Below, one piece after another: positions 1 to 7,004 of a stretch of DNA of 7,004 nucleotides. The stretch is from Bacteroidales bacterium (lineage in GTDB: Bacteria > Bacteroidota > Bacteroidia > Bacteroidales > VadinHA17): positions 1 to 7,004 of the forward strand of contig JABUEV010000126.1 in the NCBI GenBank assembly GCA_013314865.1. Reading direction: 5' to 3'. Numbering within the stretch: position 1 is the stretch's first letter; every line of letters starts with the position of its first letter. The position numbers and the translations under genes were made by a program. Under the pieces are notes generated by a model that had not been told where the DNA came from, searched no databases, and saw nothing but the letters and a program-made list of their open reading frames with translations.

Positions 1-3000
1 TTCCCCAGGAAAACAAATTATTTGAAAAATACTACCCGACTGGTTTGCCGGGCTCTCTCAACGGTAATGTGGTAAGAGAGATAAGGGCAGATTCGCGGGG
101 CAATATATGGATAGGAACAGAAGATGCCGGGCTTATCAGGATGGATAAAAGCTCGGGATTCTTTACAAGCATCACCCAGGATAACAATAATGTAAAGATA
201 GAAAGCAAGAACATTCAGGGTCTGCTGGTTGACGGAAATGACCTGTGGATAGGAACGTATGACAACGGGATATACATTTTGGACATCCAGGGAAACAAGA
301 TAAAACGTCACTTTGAGCTTAATGATGGCCGGAGCGGGCTGAAGACAAATGCAATCATCACTTTTCTCAAAACAACTGAAGGAAAAATACTGGCCGGAAG
401 TGTTAACGGCATTTACCGGTACAACAGGGAAACTGAATCATTCAATTACCTTGATGACGTTGCTGCCGGCACTTTCATCCACGTCCTTTTTGAAGATAAT
501 TCGAAAACCGTATGGATCGGGACTTATGGCAGAGGGTTGTACAGATACGATCTTGTTTCAGGCCTGTGCAAAAAGATTATTTCGGAAAAAGGAGATTATG
601 AAGATCTAAGATCTGAATATGTCACCTCAATCACCCAGGACAGAGAGGGCAGGATCTGGTTTACAACAGAAGGAAACGGTTTCTGTTATATCAATAAGGA
701 AACTGAGGAAATAAAACGATTCATACCCGGCAAAGAGATTGAGTTTTCCATATATTGTGCTATGCTTCAGGATGATAAGGAGAATTTCTGGATAACATCC
801 ACAAGGGGGTTACTGCAATTCAACCCGTCAACTAATGAATATTTTACCTATACAAAAAGCGACGGTCTGCCGGACAATACATTCAGTTATAATTCAGCTT
901 ACCGGGATGAAACCGGTAAAATGTATTTCGGAACAGTAAAAGGATTGTTGTCCTTTCATCCAGACAATATAAGAGAGAGTTCGTATAACCCTCCTGTTTA
1001 TATTACTGGTCTGCAGGTAAACGGCAGGGAATATTTTGTCAATTCTTCTGGGTTGTCTGACAATAAATCATCTCTTGTTACAGATAAGATAACACTTAAA
1101 CATCACCAGTCATCCGTCAGCATTGACTTTGTGTCTCCTACATTTACAAACCCTGATAAGACGAAGTACAAATATGTTATGGAAGGCTCTGATCCCGACT
1201 GGGTGGTTATTTCCGGAAACAGGAAAGTATACTACACAAATCTTGCCCCCGGGAAATACAGGTTCAGGGTTGCTTCCTCGCCTGACGGCAGGTCATGGAG
1301 CCCTGCTGAAACAAGGCTTGAAATTAAAATCACACCGCCTGTATGGCTTTCAGCCCCTGCTTACTCAATCTATTTAATTCTTGCTGTTTTGTTGATATAT
1401 CAGCTTCTGAGATTTTATATGAGGAAGAATGCCCTTGAACAACAAAGAAAAATAGATATTATCGAAAACAGCAAGGAAAGGGAAATCCTGAACGCCAAGA
1501 TAAATTTCTTCACCAATATCACCCATGAAGTAAGAACTCCATTGACATTAATCAAGGGACCTCTTGACAGAATTCTTAAATCAGGCCTTAAGAACGCCAG
1601 AGACACAGAGGAAAATCTCCAGATAATAAAAAGAAACACTGACCGGCTCCTTAATCTCACAAACCAGCTTCTTGATTTCCGGAAAACTGAAAAAGAGATG
1701 TTCAGGCTTAACTTTGTAAGAACGGAACTGGTCGGGCTGGTTGAATCAACTTTCAACCTTTTTCTGCCGTACAGCCATGAGAGAAAAATAACGATGCAGT
1801 TACATTCCCCGGTTTCACAGTATTTCCTGGCTGTTGACAGGGAGGCTATTACAAAAATCCTGAGCAATCTGATGTCCAACGCCCTTAAATATGCCGAATC
1901 AAAGGCCGATTTATACCTTGAGACTGAAACAGGACAGGAAAATATTGTCAGAATCAGGGTAAACAGTGACGGCAAACTGATTCCTGAAAATTTGAAAGAA
2001 AAGATTTTCGAACCCTTTTATCAGGTTGATTTTGACAAACCCGGTGAAAAAGGTGCAGGACTTGGACTTTCACTTGCCCGGTCGCTTGCAGAACTCCATC
2101 ATGGAAGACTGTATCTCGATATTAATGAAAGGAGATACAATTCTTTTGTGCTGGAACTGACTAAAAGGCAGGAAGAATCTGTAAAAGGTGAAGCTGTGGA
2201 TGAGTACCTCAACCATAGCGAACAATTTGAGTATGAGATATTCGGATCAACTGACAATTCACGCCCTTTAATACTTCTTGTGGAGGATGAAGCCGAGACT
2301 GGACGGTTCATAGCAAAAGAACTATCCGATGAATACAATGTCATTCTTGTATCCAACGGAATGGCAGCCCTGAATGCTCTTAGAAAACATAACATAGCCC
2401 TCATTGTAAGTGATGTCATAATGCCGGTTATCAACGGATATGAATTTTGCAGGCAGGTGAAATCCAATATTGAATTCAGCCATATACCGGTCATCCTCCT
2501 GACAGCCACCATCCACCTTAATGCAAAAATTGAAGGACTTGAATCGGGAGCAGATGCATATATTGAAAAACCTTTTTCAACCGATCTTCTGCTTGCACAG
2601 ATAGCCAACCTTCTAAGAAACAGGAAACTTAATCTCGAGAACTTTATCAATACTCCTCTGGCTCATTTTAAGACAGTCGCAATGAATAAAACCGACGAGG
2701 AATTCCTGAGAAAGCTTCATACAATTCTAATGGACAACATTTCCGAGACTGATTTAGGAGTTGAAAAAATTGCCGATCTAATGGGGATAAGCGTATCTAC
2801 CCTTTACAGGAAGGTTAAGGCTCTTACAGATCTCAATACCGTTGAGTACATCAGGTTTGCCAGATTGAAAAAGGCTGCTGAACTGTTGTCAGAAGGTAAT
2901 TACAGAATTAACGAAATTTCTTATCTGGTCGGGTTTTCATCACCTTCATACTTCGCAACAAGCTTCCAGAAACAGTTTGGCATGTCGCCAACCCGGTTTG

Positions 3001-3017
3001 CCAAAAGAGTTAAATAA
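1..3017 (+). CDS. Hybrid two-component system sensor-regulator (HTCS), 5'-truncated by the window
   Basis: One-chain sensor, kinase and transcription factor that senses a glycan fragment in the periplasm and activates polysaccharide utilisation genes. The frame is open from the window edge (first full codon at 3), so the TTG at 45 is not the start. 1004 residues are visible; family members are usually about 1300-1400, so the signal peptide and most of the first propeller are missing. Numbering from codon 3: two-component propeller repeats (IWIGT, LWIGTYDNGIY, VWIGTYGRGLY, IWFTTEGNGF) 1-325; Y_Y_Y domain about 373-448; one membrane helix about 449-470; HisKA with phospho-acceptor His508 in NITHEVRTPLTLI; HATPase with N box around Asn626 and glycine box GAGLGL 684-689; receiver about 755-875 with Glu761/Asp762, phospho-acceptor Asp804, Thr834, Lys856; AraC-type double helix-turn-helix about 915-1000. 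All signalling residues are present, so it looks functional. Its likely targets are the esterase genes downstream on the same strand. Confidence 0.96.
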   Translation, partial: PQENKLFEKYYPTGLPGSLNGNVVREIRADSRGNIWIGTEDAGLIRMDKSSGFFTSITQDNNNVKIESKNIQGLLVDGNDLWIGTYDNGIYILDIQGNKIKRHFELNDGRSGLKTNAIITFLKTTEGKILAGSVNGIYRYNRETESFNYLDDVAAGTFIHVLFEDNSKTVWIGTYGRGLYRYDLVSGLCKKIISEKGDYEDLRSEYVTSITQDREGRIWFTTEGNGFCYINKETEEIKRFIPGKEIEFSIYCAMLQDDKENFWITSTRGLLQFNPSTNEYFTYTKSDGLPDNTFSYNSAYRDETGKMYFGTVKGLLSFHPDNIRESSYNPPVYITGLQVNGREYFVNSSGLSDNKSSLVTDKITLKHHQSSVSIDFVSPTFTNPDKTKYKYVMEGSDPDWVVISGNRKVYYTNLAPGKYRFRVASSPDGRSWSPAETRLEIKITPPVWLSAPAYSIYLILAVLLIYQLLRFYMRKNALEQQRKIDIIENSKEREILNAKINFFTNITHEVRTPLTLIKGPLDRILKSGLKNARDTEENLQIIKRNTDRLLNLTNQLLDFRKTEKEMFRLNFVRTELVGLVESTFNLFLPYSHERKITMQLHSPVSQYFLAVDREAITKILSNLMSNALKYAESKADLYLETETGQENIVRIRVNSDGKLIPENLKEKIFEPFYQVDFDKPGEKGAGLGLSLARSLAELHHGRLYLDINERRYNSFVLELTKRQEESVKGEAVDEYLNHSEQFEYEIFGSTDNSRPLILLVEDEAETGRFIAKELSDEYNVILVSNGMAALNALRKHNIALIVSDVIMPVINGYEFCRQVKSNIEFSHIPVILLTATIHLNAKIEGLESGADAYIEKPFSTDLLLAQIANLLRNRKLNLENFINTPLAHFKTVAMNKTDEEFLRKLHTILMDNISETDLGVEKIADLMGISVSTLYRKVKALTDLNTVEYIRFARLKKAAELLSEGNYRINEISYLVGFSSPSYFATSFQKQFGMSPTRFAKRVK

Positions 3018-3230
3018 AGCTGGTTCCTGTGTAGCTGATCTTACAGGCACGCTCATAAAATTGGGATTAATATTGAAAATTTTTCGGTACCCTTTTCTTT
3101 TAAATTTCAATCATTACTTGCATTAAATTTTAACGGGTTTTAAAAAATTTCTACAGAGATTTACAATCACCGGGAAAATGAGTTCTGTCTTGAAAAATGC
3201 ATTTCAGGCTTAACCAGGTTAGTGCGAAAA

Positions 3231-3242
3231 GGAAAATTTTCC
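3231..3242. repeat. Perfect 12-bp palindrome GGAAAATTTTCC
   Basis: GGAAAATTTTCC reads the same on both strands and lies about 100 bp upstream of the first esterase start. It overlaps the first of two TTTTCCG direct repeats. It could be a regulator half-site pair, or a chance feature of A/T-rich DNA; its sequence alone does not say which protein would bind. Confidence 0.5.
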
Positions 3243-3261
3243 GCATATAAGAATTTTTCCG
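3237..3261 (+). repeat. Direct repeat TTTTCCG, 18-bp period, candidate HTCS operator
   Basis: TTTTCCG occurs at 3237-3243 and again at 3255-3261, start-to-start 18 bp, each preceded by GA plus A/T residues. A related GAAAATTTTTCGG lies upstream at 3075-3087. AraC-family regulators commonly bind direct repeats spaced roughly two helical turns apart, and the upstream gene encodes such a DNA-binding domain. Assigning this as its operator is inference; the repeats are short and the region is A/T-rich. Confidence 0.3.
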
Positions 3262-3317
3262 TCAGATAGAAACCAGATATCAAATACCAGAATATATAAA
3301 AAATTGAGCTATCTTAA

Positions 3318-6534
<3,217 letters not shown>

Positions 6535-6573
6535 ACGGTAATTATATGGTATTGAAATAATTGAAAAGAAATC

Positions 6574-7004
6574 ATGAAAACGAAGAGCCGTCTTGCTAAT
6601 ATTCTTGCCATGTCGCTCCTCCTGTCTGCAGCATTTATGATGCTTGCGGGGATGACAGGGGATTGGCGCAGTGAAGTTCCTCCAAGGCCCGAAGGACCTT
6701 GCGATATTTATGCCTCTGCAGGTTGTCCGTGTGCGGCAGCCCACAGTACCACCCGTGCATTGTATGCTTCATACAACGGGCCTTTATATCAGGTCATGCG
6801 CCAGTCGGACGGCAAGACTCTTGACATAGGAGTGGTTCAGCCAGGAGAGGGCGATCCCGGAGGATATGCCGACGCAGCTGCCCAGGACGAATTCTGTGCC
6901 AATACTTACTGCTGGATCACTGTTATCTATGATCAGTCAGGTAACGGCAACCATCTTACACAAGCTCCGCGGGGAGGCTTCAGCGGCCCGGCCATGGGGG
7001 GATT
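6574..7004 (+). CDS. GH54 alpha-L-arabinofuranosidase (AbfB type), 3'-truncated by the window
   Basis: N-terminal 143 residues of a probable exo-acting enzyme that removes alpha-L-arabinofuranosyl side groups from arabinoxylan or arabinan. A signal peptide covers about residues 1-27 (basic MKTKSR, then a hydrophobic stretch). The GH54 fold then starts with GPCDIYASAGCPCAAAHSTT, RALYASYNGPLYQV, a DIGV strand, AAAQDEFCANTYCWITVIYD and QSGNGNHLTQAPRGGFSGPA, which closely match fungal arabinofuranosidase B. Cys43/Cys53 and Cys108/Cys113 have the 10- and 5-residue spacing of the first two disulfides of the fungal enzyme. Odd points are an extra Cys51 and about five extra residues (GEGDP) before GGYADAAAQD. 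The catalytic Glu and Asp, the vicinal disulfide and any C-terminal arabinose-binding CBM42 would lie past the window end. The ATG at 6574 is 39 bp after the double esterase, so the two are probably one operon. Confidence 0.9.
   Translation, partial: MKTKSRLANILAMSLLLSAAFMMLAGMTGDWRSEVPPRPEGPCDIYASAGCPCAAAHSTTRALYASYNGPLYQVMRQSDGKTLDIGVVQPGEGDPGGYADAAAQDEFCANTYCWITVIYDQSGNGNHLTQAPRGGFSGPAMGG

Noticed and set aside
45..47. TTG at 45 as the start codon of the first gene
   Set aside because: The same frame is open upstream to the window edge and codes propeller-like sequence (YYPTGLPGSLNGN), with no signal peptide at 45. The gene is cut by the window.
1415..2650. Long minus-strand open frames of about 185 codons opposite the HTCS
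   Set aside because: They lie fully antisense to well-recognised kinase and receiver domains and show no recognisable domain; they are shadows of the coding strand.
3026..3047. Hairpin CCTGT...ACAGG after the HTCS stop as a terminator
   Set aside because: The stem is only five pairs with a 12-base loop and no T run follows.
3179..3214. Small ORF starting ATGAGTTCTG in the spacer
   Set aside because: Only 11 codons, with no ribosome binding site or recognisable peptide.

Overview
The window looks like part of a plant cell wall (xylan / arabinoxylan) utilisation locus from a member of the Bacteroidota. Three things point there. The first gene is a hybrid two-component system (HTCS) with propeller, kinase, receiver and AraC domains in one chain, an architecture typical of that phylum. 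The enzymes carry secretion signals ending in S-Q, common in Bacteroidota. Start codons have little or no Shine-Dalgarno sequence and the spacers are AT-rich. I cannot assign a genus.

All four genes lie on the + strand. Positions 1-3017 hold the C-terminal ~1004 residues of the HTCS sensor-regulator, whose start lies upstream of the window. Positions 3018-3341 are a 324-bp AT-rich spacer with a perfect palindrome and repeated A/T-tract plus CCG elements, a reasonable place for promoter and operator. Positions 3342-4472 encode a secreted CBM48-CE1 carbohydrate esterase. After a 142-bp spacer, positions 4615-6534 encode a secreted CE1-CBM48-CE1 protein with two complete esterase catalytic modules. 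Only 39 bp later, from 6574 and running off the window end, is the N-terminal part of a GH54 alpha-L-arabinofuranosidase, recognised from a direct reading of the sequence.

The genes fit one task. The esterases (three CE1 active sites) would remove acyl groups such as feruloyl or acetyl from xylan side chains. The GH54 enzyme would remove arabinofuranosyl side groups, which are the usual carriers of ferulate. The HTCS would sense an oligosaccharide in the periplasm and switch the genes on. No SusC/SusD pair, xylanase or transporter lies inside the window. The system type is known; the less ordinary parts are the double-CE1 protein, the GH54 partner, a Glu at the usual Asp position of one esterase triad, and the candidate operator repeats.
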